DNA from: DIGJ01 sp041739345
Lineage (GTDB): Bacteria; Bacillota; Clostridia; Lachnospirales; Lachnospiraceae
Reading direction: 5' to 3'
Length of the DNA: 64,000 nt
NCBI GenBank assembly: GCA_041739345.1
Contig: JBGSNZ010000002.1
Span: 168,273 to 232,272, forward strand
This document shows, one piece after another, positions 9,733-19,026 of the stretch. The position numbers and the translations under genes were made by a program. The number at the start of each line of letters is the position of its first letter. The first letter of the stretch is position 1. The notes under the pieces were generated by a model that had not been told where the DNA came from, did not search any database, and saw nothing but the letters and a program-made list of their open reading frames with translations.

Positions 9733-9990
9733 GATAAAGTAAATGTCTGGAAAGTAAAAGCTCAAAATAGAGAATCCATACTGGAATTGAGACTGAAGTG
9801 TCCGAAAGAAGAGATGCTTTTAATAAATTATGAAGCTCCAAACGGAAAAAAACGCCATAACAGGCTTTGGAATGGTGGAACTGGATACGGAGAAATGAAG
9901 CTTTATCATAAAGACGGGAAAGAAAAAATATTGGTAGATCATATTGAATTCAAATCAACAGGATGTGAATATGGTGAGTATACAGAATAA
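9733..9990 (+). pseudogene. Small ORF, probably a 5'-truncated gene remnant
   Basis: The frame running from after the stop at about 9730 to 9990 encodes about 85 residues (DKVNVWKVKAQNRES, then KCPKEEMLLINYEA, ending CEYGEYTE). It has no ATG or ribosome site at its beginning. A TTG at 9787 would give 67 residues, also without a good ribosome site. The coding character plus a clean terminator 30 bp downstream suggest the 3' end of a once longer gene. Product not recognised. Confidence 0.4.
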
Positions 9991-10018
9991 GTGCAGTTTG
10001 CTTCAATTTACAAATTAT

Positions 10019-10056
10019 AAAACTACTAACTATGATATTAAGTTAGTAGTTTTTTT
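10019..10056 (+). terminator. Rho-independent terminator
   Basis: Stem AACTACTAACT pairs with AGTTAGTAGTT around a short AT loop and is followed by seven T residues. It isolates the small ORF from the hydrogenase locus. Confidence 0.88.
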
Positions 10057-10137
10057 GTACGGATTTTTAATGAGCCAAAAAATAATATATACATGAATGG
10101 ATTCTCGTGAAGCGTTGGAGTAACTTGAAGGAATGTT

Positions 10138-10569
10138 TTGTTTTATTCTTGCGTAGTATTTAAGAAATGGGTTAGGGGATATAAATTGACAGAAAATGAA
10201 CATTATCGGAATGAATTAATTTATATAAGCAGTAATGAGAGCCAGTGGTATTATGAGCAAACAGTAAATTTGAGAAATCAGGAGAATGAAATTATTCAAT
10301 CAGAACAAAGAGAATTCACACTGGAAGAATTAGCTGAATATAATGGCACTGGCGGACGACCCGCCTATGTCGCAGTAAATGGTATTGTCTATGACGTTAG
10401 TTTATAAGCAACGTGGGGAGGAAGCACCCATTTTAACCTATATGCAGGAAAAGATTTGACAGCGCAGTTTAATGGATGTCATGGAGGAAATTTAGAGGTT
10501 TTAAAAAATTTACCCCAAGTAGGGGAGCATTCAAGAATAGTATGGAAGGGTGGGCTATGGAAACGATAG
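10138..10569 (+). pseudogene. Cytochrome b5-like heme/steroid-binding protein, interrupted by an in-frame TAA
   Basis: The first 89 codons end in GGRPAYVAVNGIVYDVSL and a TAA at 10405-10407. The same frame then continues without further stops to 10569, reading ATWGGSTHFNLYAGKDLTAQ, FNGCHGG and LEVLKNLPQVG, exactly the second half of a bacterial cytochrome b5-like domain. One nonsense change (or a base-call error) therefore splits an otherwise intact gene. The 3' end overlaps the hydrogenase small-subunit start. Cyt-b5-like genes next to hydrogenases suggest an electron-carrier role, which is inference. Confidence 0.85.
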
Positions 10570-11432
10570 GACCATGCCATGTGGTGAATTCAAAGAAAAC
10601 AACTGCAAGAAGTATCGTAAATTTAGCTATAAAAGAATTACAAAATAACAAAAAAGATAAAATTAATTTAATCTGGTTAGAGGCCACCGGTTGCTCAGGC
10701 AATATAATTTCTCTATTAAACGCAGAAAATCCTGATGTCATGTATTTGTTACAGGAAATGGTGAGCTTAAAGTACAATAATAGTCTTATGGCTGCTGAGG
10801 GAGAAAAAGCATTTAAACAGTTTTTGGATACCTTGGATACAGAGTTTATCCTAGTGGTGGAAGGGTCGGTATCGACTAAGGATAATGGTTTGTATAATAT
10901 TATTGCACGATATCAGGGAAAAGCCATTACGGCTATGGAAGCTGTAAAATTGGCCGGGGAAAAAGCGAAATATGTACTTGCAGTAGGAACGTGCGCCTCC
11001 TATGGAGGAATAGCAGCCGCAAGGCCAAATCCTTCAAATAGTATAAGTGTAGCAGAATTTTTGAAGAGGGGAGTTATCAGAATACCTGGATGCCCAAGCC
11101 ATCCAGACTGGGTGATTGGAACAATTGCAAATCTCATTGCCTTTGGAAGTTTGGAATTGGATTCACAAAATAGGCCAATCATGTTTTATAGTATTACGAT
11201 TCATGATCATTGTCCTAGGAGATCATATTTTGATAAAGGTATTTTTGCAACGAAGCTAGGAGACTTGGAATGTATGTTTAAACTGGGCTGTCGAGGACCT
11301 ATCACCAGAACGGATTGCCCTATGAGGCAGTGGAACGGATACGTAAATTGGCCAATTGGAGCAAATACACCTTGCATTGGATGTGCTGGGGAAAGTTTTC
11401 CTGATGGTATGGAGCCCTTTGTAAGGTACTAA
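10557..11432 (+). CDS. [NiFe] hydrogenase small subunit
   Basis: Cluster-binding cysteines appear in the expected order: LEATGCSG and GTCASYGG and PGCPSHPDW for the proximal [4Fe-4S], then DHCPRR, LGCRGP, DCPMRQWN and PCIGCAGESFPDG for the distal and medial clusters. The subunit passes electrons between the Ni-Fe site and a partner. ATG 10557 (METIGPC) was chosen because AAGGG lies 6 bp upstream; an in-frame ATG at 10476 sits inside the cyt b5 frame. There is no twin-arginine signal, so the enzyme should be cytoplasmic. It lies 20 bp upstream of the large-subunit start. Confidence 0.93.
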   Translation: METIGPCHVVNSKKTTARSIVNLAIKELQNNKKDKINLIWLEATGCSGNIISLLNAENPDVMYLLQEMVSLKYNNSLMAAEGEKAFKQFLDTLDTEFILVVEGSVSTKDNGLYNIIARYQGKAITAMEAVKLAGEKAKYVLAVGTCASYGGIAAARPNPSNSISVAEFLKRGVIRIPGCPSHPDWVIGTIANLIAFGSLELDSQNRPIMFYSITIHDHCPRRSYFDKGIFATKLGDLECMFKLGCRGPITRTDCPMRQWNGYVNWPIGANTPCIGCAGESFPDGMEPFVRY

Positions 11433-11452
11433 ATAATGTGCTGGAGGAAGAT

Positions 11453-12862
11453 ATGGGAAGAAAGATTACAATTAACCCAGTTACTCGAATTAGTGGATTT
11501 TTGGAAATTGAAGTAGAGGTAGAACAAAATCAAATAATCGATGCGAAAAGCAGCGGTATGCTATTTCGAGGTTTTGAAAAAATGTTAAAGGGAAGGCCTC
11601 CTTTGGATGCAATTTTTTTTACAGAAAGGATATGTGGTATTTGTTCTACGGCCCATTCGATGGCTTCTACGCTGGCATTGGAAGATGTATTAAATGTTAG
11701 TCCGAATGAAAATGCCAAAATTATAAGAGACTTTATGCACGGTTGTGAATTTGTTCAAAATCATTTAAGACACTTTTACCAATATACTCTGCCTGATTTT
11801 GTTCGTGGACCAGAGATATCACCTTTATATACGAACACCCATAATGATTATAGGCTGCCGGGGGAGTTGAATAAGGAATTATCAAAGCATTATATGGAAG
11901 CTCTTGAATACAGTCGTTTAGCCCATGAGATGTTAGCTGAGCTTGGAGGGAAGGCTCCCCATACCCATGGTATATTTGTAGGAGGTGTAACCGTTAATCT
12001 AGATGCAGCAAAATGGATTAAAATAAAGTCTATCTTAGTTAAAATCAAAGAATTTGTAAATGCTAAAATGGTTCCGGATGTATATACCATTGCAAAGTAT
12101 TACCCGGATTATTTTTATAATGGGTTTGGGTATAGAAATTTATTGTCGTACGGGGTATTCGATAGCTATGAAGAAAAAGAATTATTTTATATAGCACCGC
12201 AAGTGATGATTAATGGAGAAAGACAGAAATTTAACTCTGAAATGATAACAGAAAATATCCATCGGGCTTGGTATGAGGCCAGGAAGATAGAGCAAAGACC
12301 CACGGAACCAACGATAGACGAGAATCGGCATAAGGAGGATGCCTATAGCTGGATTAAGGCTCCTAGGTACGAACAAAATCCTATGGAGGTCGGACCTCTT
12401 GCACGAATGTTATTAAGTGGTAATTATAGGGGAGGAATTTCCACAATGGATCGTACCATTGCAAGAGTTCTAGAAGCAAATAAAATTGTCGTGATTATGG
12501 AAGAGCTCTTGGAGAGGATGCAGCTACAATCAACCCAGCAAGGGGAGTATGAGATTCCAAAGCTTGTTAAAGGGAAGGGACTAATTGATACAACGAGAGG
12601 AGCTCTAGGCCACTGGATTTTAATACAAGATCAGGAAATACATAATTATGAAATCATCACCCCATCCTCATGGAACCTATCACCAGAAGATTCCATAGGT
12701 TTCAAGGGAGTAGTAGAAGAGGCACTCATTGGAACCCAAATCAATGATTTGACAAGTCCTGTGGAAATTGGAAGAATTGTCAGATCCTATGACCCTTGTG
12801 TCTCTTGTGCAACCCACGTTATAAGTGACAGATACGAACCTATAAGAATTAGTGTCGTGTAA
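11453..12862 (+). CDS. [NiFe] hydrogenase large (catalytic) subunit
   Basis: The Ni-Fe active-site ligands are present: N-terminal RICGICSTAHS and C-terminal DPCVSCATH. The final 14 residues after that His are the peptide normally removed by a maturation protease, which is encoded next. ATG 11453 (MGRKITINPV) has GGAGGA 5 bp upstream; a GTG at 11438 is also possible but less likely. It uses or evolves H2 together with the small subunit. The missing Tat signal on its partner argues for a cytoplasmic complex. Confidence 0.94.
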   Translation: MGRKITINPVTRISGFLEIEVEVEQNQIIDAKSSGMLFRGFEKMLKGRPPLDAIFFTERICGICSTAHSMASTLALEDVLNVSPNENAKIIRDFMHGCEFVQNHLRHFYQYTLPDFVRGPEISPLYTNTHNDYRLPGELNKELSKHYMEALEYSRLAHEMLAELGGKAPHTHGIFVGGVTVNLDAAKWIKIKSILVKIKEFVNAKMVPDVYTIAKYYPDYFYNGFGYRNLLSYGVFDSYEEKELFYIAPQVMINGERQKFNSEMITENIHRAWYEARKIEQRPTEPTIDENRHKEDAYSWIKAPRYEQNPMEVGPLARMLLSGNYRGGISTMDRTIARVLEANKIVVIMEELLERMQLQSTQQGEYEIPKLVKGKGLIDTTRGALGHWILIQDQEIHNYEIITPSSWNLSPEDSIGFKGVVEEALIGTQINDLTSPVEIGRIVRSYDPCVSCATHVISDRYEPIRISVV

Positions 12863-12863
12863 T

Positions 12864-13319
12864 ATGGCTGTTAAATGTATCGCGATTGGAAATACCATTA
12901 TGCAAGATGACGGTATAGGAATTAAGGTGGCAGAGGCGCTTTCCCCACGCCTGGTACAAGAGCATATAGAGTTGATATTTGGAGAGACTGATAATGAATA
13001 TGCCTTAAGTAAAATAGAAAATGGGGATTTATTGTTTATCATTGATTCAACTTTTCTTGATACAAATCCAGGAACCGTAACGTACATACCGATTGGTGAA
13101 GAGATAGGTCAGCATCACGAAGTTTATTCACAACATCAGCCAAATTTGATTTATTTACTAAAAACTTATGGAAAAGTTGTGGAAGGATATATCATTGGAA
13201 TTGAGGTAGCAAAAATTGATTTTAGTTTAGAATTAAGTGATATATTAAAAACTAGGTTTTTATCTATTTGTGAAGAAGTGTATCTATTTATCTATCATAC
13301 TATAAAGGGCCCAAGGTGA
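12864..13319 (+). CDS. Hydrogenase maturation protease (HyaD/HupD family)
   Basis: The product starts AVKCIAIGNTIMQDDGIGIK, the nickel-sensing motif of M52 endopeptidases (GN.. DDG.G), with IIDSTFLDTNPGTV and a later HHEVYSQHQPNLIYLL helix. It should clip the C-terminal tail of the large subunit once nickel is inserted. ATG 12864 lies one base after the large-subunit stop, so translation is coupled; a GTG at 12852 is the alternative. The 152-residue length is normal for the family. Confidence 0.88.
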   Translation: MAVKCIAIGNTIMQDDGIGIKVAEALSPRLVQEHIELIFGETDNEYALSKIENGDLLFIIDSTFLDTNPGTVTYIPIGEEIGQHHEVYSQHQPNLIYLLKTYGKVVEGYIIGIEVAKIDFSLELSDILKTRFLSICEEVYLFIYHTIKGPR

Positions 13320-15601
13320 GACGATTGAAATATAATCAAGAAGCAAATAGTAGAAGATATGCTATAAAAGTGTTTGGTGTAGTACAAGGAGTAGGCTATA
13401 GGCCATATATTTATAATCAGGCGAATAATTTTAACATTAAAGGATGGGTTAGTAATCAGGGAAGTGCTGTAGTAATGGACATAGAGGGAGAGAAAATTAA
13501 GGTTAAGAATTTTCTGCTTCAAATAATAAAAAGTCCACCTAGCTTAGCAAGGATAGAAAAAGTAGAAGCTATTTCTAAATGCTGTATTGGTCATGTTGCA
13601 TTCGAAATTAAACCTAGCTTAGGGGATACTGGGGGACTTAACTATTTGAGCCAGGATGTAGCCATCTGTCCTGACTGTCTAGAGGAGATGTTTGATCCGA
13701 ATAGCGATAGGTATCATTATGCTTTTACCAACTGTACCGCCTGTGGACCAAGGTATACTATAATCCGTAAACTACCTTATGATAGGGAAAATACAACAAT
13801 GGATGTATTTCCTATGTGCCCAAACTGTGAGAAAGAATACAATGCTCCAATTAATAGAAGATTTCATGCGCAAACCAATTGTTGCAAGGTTTGTGGACCT
13901 GTCTTAAGCTTATTGACAAATAGTGGGGAAGAAATCCTGTGTAAGGACCCTTTACAAAGGACAATTACCCTTTTGCTGGAGGGAAAAATTGTAGCTATCA
14001 AAGGGATTGGTGGATTTCATTTTGTCTGCGATGCGAGAAATCAAGAGGTAATAACAGTTTTACGAGAAAGAAAACATAGACCTCATAAGTCATTTGCTAT
14101 TATGGTGAAGGATTTAGAAACAGCGAAAAAATTATGTTTGATCGGGGAAGCAGAGGAGAAGCTACTGATAAGCAATAAGAGACCGATTGTACTTTTAGAG
14201 AAAAAAGTGAACTGTAATTTACCTGACCAAATCGCTCCAAATATGAAGAAATTAGGAATTATGCTACCCTATACGCCATTGCATTATTTGCTTTTTCAAG
14301 ATGGAATCTCATGTCTTATAATGACCAGCGGCAACTTAAGCAATGCACCAATACAGTATGAAAATGACCAAGCAATTAAAAATCTAGGGGGGATTGCTGA
14401 TTATTTTTTAGTGCATAACCGAAACATATATATTCCAGCAGAAGATTCTGTAGTGAAAGTAATTAATAATCAGGAAGTTGTTATAAGAAGAGCGAGGGGA
14501 TATACACCTTTTATCTTTCCTATGAAAGCAAAATACGAAATATTAGCCTTAGGAGCCGAAGAAAAAAGCACATTTAGTTTTACGCAGAATGGATATGGAT
14601 ATATGAGTCAATATCTAGGAGATATTAAAAACTACGATGCGTATATTACTTATAAAAAAGCAATCGAGAACTTAAGGACTATAATGGAATTAAAGCCTCG
14701 CATAATTGCACAAGATTTGCATGCGAGCTATTTATCTTCTGTGTATGCCAAGAGTCAAATGGGTAAAAAAACGGCAGTGCAACATCATCATGCGCATATG
14801 GTTAGCTGCATGGTGGAACATCATCTTTTGGAGCCTGTAATTGGGGTAATATTTGATGGGACTGGGATAGGAACAGATGCTAAGATATGGGGAGGAGAAT
14901 TTTTTGTTGGAACAAGAGAGAAATTCATCCGTGTGGCTCACTTTAAGTATGTAGCAATTCAAGGAGGAGACCAAGCCATAAGGGAGCCGTGGAGAATTGC
15001 GGTAAGTTATCTGCATTCCATTCATTGTGAAAACTGGAATATCTTAGAGGGAATAGATATAAATAGTATTAATACAGTGAAACAAGCGCTTGATAAACAT
15101 CTAAACTGTTATGATACATCGAGCGTAGGAAGGCTTTTTGACTGTGTTGCTGCTATCTTAAACGTACGACATCGTATCACTTATGACGCGCAGGCAGCAA
15201 TTGAATTAGAAAATATCTTAGATCCCTATGTGGAGGAGGATTATTCTTACTCTATTTATGAAGAAAATGGAATGTATCAAATTGACTATCAGAGCATTCT
15301 ATTTGGTATCTTAAAAGACGTAGAGAATGCATTACCTCCTGCTAGCATTTCAGCTAAATTTCATAATACACTAGGAAATTTAACAATAGACATGGTTTGT
15401 AGAATAAGCGAAAGATACGAATTGAAAATAGTTGTTTTAACTGGGGGAGTTTTTGAGAATAATTATCTACTTACATATATCTTAAAAGGATTAAAAGAAA
15501 AAGATATTACGGTCTATTATAATCAACAGTTTCCCACCAATGACAGCGGTATTTGTGTTGGACAGCTAGGAATAGTTGATGCGGTGGAGGAGATGATTTA
15601 A
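13316..15601 (+). CDS. hypF: Carbamoyltransferase HypF
   Basis: HypF makes the CN ligands of the Ni-Fe site from carbamoyl phosphate. Domains in order: acylphosphatase (FGVVQGVGYRPY, about residues 17-100), two zinc-finger halves (CPDCLEEMF...CTACGPR and CPNCEKEY...CKVCGP), a YrdC-like domain (about 200-390), and a Kae1-like carbamoyltransferase with HHHAHM and VVLTGGVFENNYL. The length of 761 is typical. The GTG start overlaps the protease stop by 4 bp (GTGA), an operon-internal coupling. Confidence 0.95.
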   Translation: MRRLKYNQEANSRRYAIKVFGVVQGVGYRPYIYNQANNFNIKGWVSNQGSAVVMDIEGEKIKVKNFLLQIIKSPPSLARIEKVEAISKCCIGHVAFEIKPSLGDTGGLNYLSQDVAICPDCLEEMFDPNSDRYHYAFTNCTACGPRYTIIRKLPYDRENTTMDVFPMCPNCEKEYNAPINRRFHAQTNCCKVCGPVLSLLTNSGEEILCKDPLQRTITLLLEGKIVAIKGIGGFHFVCDARNQEVITVLRERKHRPHKSFAIMVKDLETAKKLCLIGEAEEKLLISNKRPIVLLEKKVNCNLPDQIAPNMKKLGIMLPYTPLHYLLFQDGISCLIMTSGNLSNAPIQYENDQAIKNLGGIADYFLVHNRNIYIPAEDSVVKVINNQEVVIRRARGYTPFIFPMKAKYEILALGAEEKSTFSFTQNGYGYMSQYLGDIKNYDAYITYKKAIENLRTIMELKPRIIAQDLHASYLSSVYAKSQMGKKTAVQHHHAHMVSCMVEHHLLEPVIGVIFDGTGIGTDAKIWGGEFFVGTREKFIRVAHFKYVAIQGGDQAIREPWRIAVSYLHSIHCENWNILEGIDINSINTVKQALDKHLNCYDTSSVGRLFDCVAAILNVRHRITYDAQAAIELENILDPYVEEDYSYSIYEENGMYQIDYQSILFGILKDVENALPPASISAKFHNTLGNLTIDMVCRISERYELKIVVLTGGVFENNYLLTYILKGLKEKDITVYYNQQFPTNDSGICVGQLGIVDAVEEMI

Positions 15602-15602
15602 G

Positions 15603-15830
15603 ATGTGTATCGCAGTTCCAGGTGAAATAATAGATGTTTTTCCTACACGGGCAAAGGTAACAATGATGGGTGTAGAAACAACCATAAACATTCAAATGAT
15701 TGAAAACCCTAAAATAGGTGATTTTGTATTAGTTCATGCAGGATGCGCTATTGAAAGGATTGATAAGGAAAATTATGATGATTTGTTTGCTTTGTTTAAA
15801 GGATTGTTAGATGAGGATGAGAAAGGTTGA
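15603..15830 (+). CDS. hypC: Hydrogenase assembly chaperone HypC
   Basis: The 75-residue product begins MCIAVPGEIIDVF, with the essential Cys2 exposed after Met removal, and has the VHAGCAIERID strand typical of HypC/HupF. It shuttles the Fe(CN)2CO unit between HypD and the large-subunit precursor. It begins 1 bp after the hypF stop. Confidence 0.95.
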   Translation: MCIAVPGEIIDVFPTRAKVTMMGVETTINIQMIENPKIGDFVLVHAGCAIERIDKENYDDLFALFKGLLDEDEKG

Positions 15831-15841
15831 TGTGATATACA

Positions 15842-16918
15842 ATGGGTATGAATATGGGTTTTGAGAAGCATCTGATCAATGAAATTAATAGCTTGGTTAC
15901 ACAAGATTTAAAAATTATGGAAGTTTGTGGAACCCATACTCAGATAATAGCAAAGCTAGGATTAAGGTCAGTGTTATCCTCCAGAGTAAAATTATTATCA
16001 GGTCCAGGTTGTCCGGTCTGTGTGACAGATGAAAGCTATATTGACCTTGCTATAAAATTATTGAATACATACGATATTGCGATTGCTACATTTGGAGATT
16101 TAATGAGGGTAAGAGGTACTAAGGGATGCTTACTGGATGAAAAAGCGAGGGGAAAAGATGTAAGGATAATTTACTCTCCCTTAAATTTAATCGAAATGGC
16201 AGATACGAATAGAGAAAAAAAGTTTTTATTTTTAGGAGTTGGGTTTGAGACTACAGCCCCAATTATAGCGTTAACGATAAAAACAGCAGCCCAAAGAGGC
16301 ATAAAAAATCTTTTTTTCCTCACTTCAGTAAAACTTATGCCACCAATATTACATTACATATTTGGGCAGCCAAACAATGAGATAAGCGGTTTGATCTGTC
16401 CGGGGCATGTAGCAACAGTGAAAGGTTCAAACTACTTTCGATTTATTGGAACAGATTATGGAATTCCAGCTGCTGTATGCGGATTTGAAGCTAGAGATAT
16501 CCTAATTGGAATTCATTACCTAGTAAAAAAAATCGTACAAAACGAAAAGCAGTCATATGAAAATCTTTATAAAAGATGTGTAAGAGCGGAGGGTAACCCC
16601 ATTGCCAATCAATTAATCGATGAGGTGTTTCAGACTTCAAATGGAGAGTGGAGAGGAATTGGCAGGGTTGAGAATTCAGCATTAACAATCAATGAAAAAT
16701 ACGCTGCCTTCAATGCGATGGAAGTTTTTGCATTAAAAAATAATTTTAAACAACTTGGAATAAGTTGTGAATGTAAGGATATTTTGCTAGGAAACAAGAC
16801 ACCAAGGGAATGTAAGCTTTTTGGATTACTATGTAATCCGGTAAATCCCTATGGACCTTGCATGGTGTCTACGGAAGGATCTTGTGCTATTGCCTATCGG
16901 TATCGGGAGGAAATTTAG
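15842..16918 (+). CDS. hypD: Fe-(CN)2CO assembly scaffold HypD
   Basis: HypD carries the iron ligand assembly site. Motifs seen: MEVCGTHT, LLSGPGCPVCVT, GFETTAP, the LICPGHVATVKGS segment and the C-terminal Cys set of the [4Fe-4S] cluster (CECKDILLG, PRECKLFG, CNPVNPYGPCMVS). The length of 358 is normal. It starts 11 bp after hypC and ends 1 bp before hypE. Confidence 0.95.
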   Translation: MGMNMGFEKHLINEINSLVTQDLKIMEVCGTHTQIIAKLGLRSVLSSRVKLLSGPGCPVCVTDESYIDLAIKLLNTYDIAIATFGDLMRVRGTKGCLLDEKARGKDVRIIYSPLNLIEMADTNREKKFLFLGVGFETTAPIIALTIKTAAQRGIKNLFFLTSVKLMPPILHYIFGQPNNEISGLICPGHVATVKGSNYFRFIGTDYGIPAAVCGFEARDILIGIHYLVKKIVQNEKQSYENLYKRCVRAEGNPIANQLIDEVFQTSNGEWRGIGRVENSALTINEKYAAFNAMEVFALKNNFKQLGISCECKDILLGNKTPRECKLFGLLCNPVNPYGPCMVSTEGSCAIAYRYREEI

Positions 16919-16919
16919 G

Positions 16920-17924
16920 ATGGAGAATATTATTACGCTACGGCATGGAGATGGGGGTAAGTACACAAACTTGCTTATTAATGAGATTTTTTATAAGAAT
17001 TTTGATAATGATCTGCTACTAAATTCCTTGGATGCCTCCGTTTTTGAGGTTGTTCAAGGAAAACTTGCATTTACAACGGACTCCTATGTCGTAAAACCTC
17101 TTTTCTTTTCTGGAGGAGACATAGGTAAACTAGCTGTCTGTGGAACGATAAATGATTTAGCTACAGCGGGGGCGAAACCTTTATATTTAAGTTGTGGGGT
17201 AATTATTGAAGAGGGTTTTGATATGGGTTTACTAGAAAAAATTACTCAATCCATGGGAGAGATTTGTAGAAAAACAGGAGTGAAAATTATCACAGGTGAT
17301 ACAAAGGTTGTGGAGAAGGGTTTTGTAGATGGATTATTTATTAACACCTCAGGAATAGGCGTGGTACAAGGTGGATATAATTCAAAACCAATACAAGAAG
17401 GTGATCAAATTATAATAACGGGAGGAATTGCAGAACATGGCACCACCATAGCCATAGAACGATATCAAATAGAAGTAGTAGGGAATATTAAGAGTGATTG
17501 TATGCCATTAAATAACATTGTTGAACGGCTTCAAAAGTATATGAGAAGTATTAAATTAATGAAAGATCCTACTAGAGGCGGCTTGGGGACAGCCTTAAAT
17601 GAAATAGTAGAGGTGGCTGGAAGAGGCGTTTGTTTATTGGAGGACGCAATTCCTATTACAGGAGAAGTAAAAGCTATTAATGAACTATTAGGATTAGATC
17701 CGCTATATCTTGCCTCAGAAGGGAGAATGATTATAATAGTAGAAAAAGAGAAAAGTCAAAAAGTACTAGCAGAGGTTAAAATGTGCCAAGGTTGTGAAGA
17801 TGCGGCCATCATAGGAAATTTCACTTCAAATGAGGTTAGACCAAGTGTTTTGTTAGAAACCGGTATAGGAGGGAAAAGATTAATTCAACCACTTGAAGGT
17901 GTAATGATACCAAGGATATGCTGA
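16920..17924 (+). CDS. hypE: Carbamoyl dehydratase HypE
   Basis: HypE converts the thiocarbamate on its own C-terminal Cys to thiocyanate, the CN donor. The AIRS/PurM-like fold is shown by LRHGDGGK, AVCGTINDLATAGAKP and KDPTRGGLGTALNEI. The protein ends in the required PRIC tail. ATG 16920 has GGGAGG about 9 bp upstream; the longer in-frame ORF from 16851 lies inside hypD and is rejected. It is the last gene of the operon. No hypA or hypB lies nearby, so nickel insertion genes must be elsewhere. Confidence 0.95.
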   Translation: MENIITLRHGDGGKYTNLLINEIFYKNFDNDLLLNSLDASVFEVVQGKLAFTTDSYVVKPLFFSGGDIGKLAVCGTINDLATAGAKPLYLSCGVIIEEGFDMGLLEKITQSMGEICRKTGVKIITGDTKVVEKGFVDGLFINTSGIGVVQGGYNSKPIQEGDQIIITGGIAEHGTTIAIERYQIEVVGNIKSDCMPLNNIVERLQKYMRSIKLMKDPTRGGLGTALNEIVEVAGRGVCLLEDAIPITGEVKAINELLGLDPLYLASEGRMIIIVEKEKSQKVLAEVKMCQGCEDAAIIGNFTSNEVRPSVLLETGIGGKRLIQPLEGVMIPRIC

Positions 17925-17938
17925 TTTCACTTTTAACT

Positions 17939-18577
17939 TTATTTAATTAAAAAGAGTAATTCATACGGACCTTGTACAATATAATCGGCTTTGGCATTTT
18001 GTAGTTCTCCTTTTTCTGCATATCCGTATTCAACGCCTACACTTTTTATTCCGCATTGTTTTGCCCCATTAATATCATGCTTGCGATCGCCAATCATAAT
18101 TACTTCGTCTTTATTACAATGGATTCGGTTAAGAACTTCTTCAATTACCTCATTTTTCTTCGTTCGAGTACCGTCGAATTCACTTCCTACGATTAAGTCA
18201 AAATACTGGCTAAGTTCAAATTTTTCACATATACGAACAGCAAAATCGGTTGGCTTGCTTGTCGCTACAGCAAGAACTTTCCCAGCTTCCGTTAATTGTG
18301 CAAGTACTTCTCTAATTCCAGGAATTAATTTATTTTCAAAAATTCCGATATCCGTATAACGTTCTCGATAATAAAGTACGGCCTGCTTTGATTTTTCTTT
18401 CTCAAATCCATACAATGATGAAAAAGATTCCTCTAAAGGAGGACCTATAAATGCAGTTAGTTTATCGCATTTTTCCTCGATACCAAATTTTCTTAATGCA
18501 TACTGGACACTTTTTGTGATTCCCTCTTTTGGGTCTGTTAGCGTACCGTCTAAATCAAACAATATATATTTTATCAT
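17939..18577 (-). CDS. HAD-family hydrolase (phosphoglycolate phosphatase-like)
   Basis: Motif I DLDGTLTDP, motif II ATSKP, and motifs III/IV (KNEVIEEVL, GDRKHDINGAKQ) define a subfamily IA HAD phosphatase with a helical cap. ATG 18577 (MIKYILF) follows GGAGAA at good spacing; the frame extends to 18592. Probable small-molecule phosphatase; substrate unknown. It is convergent with hypE, with 14 bp between the stops and no strong terminator seen. Confidence 0.88.
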   Translation of the reverse strand: MIKYILFDLDGTLTDPKEGITKSVQYALRKFGIEEKCDKLTAFIGPPLEESFSSLYGFEKEKSKQAVLYYRERYTDIGIFENKLIPGIREVLAQLTEAGKVLAVATSKPTDFAVRICEKFELSQYFDLIVGSEFDGTRTKKNEVIEEVLNRIHCNKDEVIMIGDRKHDINGAKQCGIKSVGVEYGYAEKGELQNAKADYIVQGPYELLFLIK

Positions 18578-18592
18578 CTTATTTCTCCACAT

Positions 18593-18890
18593 TTTTTTAT
18601 TATGGTATCATAAATCTAATTTTATATCAATAATAGTTCATTAATTCCTGTAAAATCACAGCTTCTATTTTTTTTATTATCATTTGCCTGTTATAAAGTG
18701 AATTGCTCTATTTTAGTACATTATTTTAAATTTACAATAAGCTACAAATCGGATTTTTTCAATAATTCTGCTTGTAAATCAAGTCTTTTATCAATAATAT
18801 TTTTATTCTTCTGCATTAATATTATTCCAATGCCGAAATTTATGCACAATGTATATTTTTCGAACATAAAAATGCTCATATTTGTTACAG
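18593..18890. other. AT-rich intergenic region without a recognised gene
   Basis: About 300 bp of AT-rich DNA lies between the divergent HAD gene and the molybdoenzyme promoter. One 80-codon frame at 18698-18940 has no ribosome site, an unnatural composition and runs through the promoter, so I do not call it. I searched by eye for a molybdenum-cofactor riboswitch and a sigma-54 promoter and saw neither. Confidence 0.5.
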
Positions 18891-18919
18891 TTGACAATAC
18901 TTTTATAGTAAAATATAAT
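18891..18919 (+). promoter_or_regulatory. Consensus sigma-A promoter for the molybdoenzyme gene
   Basis: A perfect -35 TTGACA (18891-18896) and perfect -10 TATAAT (18914-18919) are separated by exactly 17 bp. Transcription would give a leader of about 100 nt ending in a strong AAAGGAGG ribosome site at 19014-19021. This predicts strong basal expression of the oxidoreductase. Confidence 0.88.
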
Positions 18920-19026
18920 AAGTGTACAATTATTCATTGATATTTTCGATAAGCAATAAAAAAGGAGGATATTGTACGAATTTTATACGTGTTGAGGAAA
19001 CTATTTAAATTCAAAGGAGGTTCTAT

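Noticed and set aside
18593..19026. Molybdenum-cofactor riboswitch or sigma-54 promoter upstream of the oxidoreductase
   Set aside because: No GG-N10-GC element or convincing structured aptamer was seen; a perfect sigma-A promoter explains expression.
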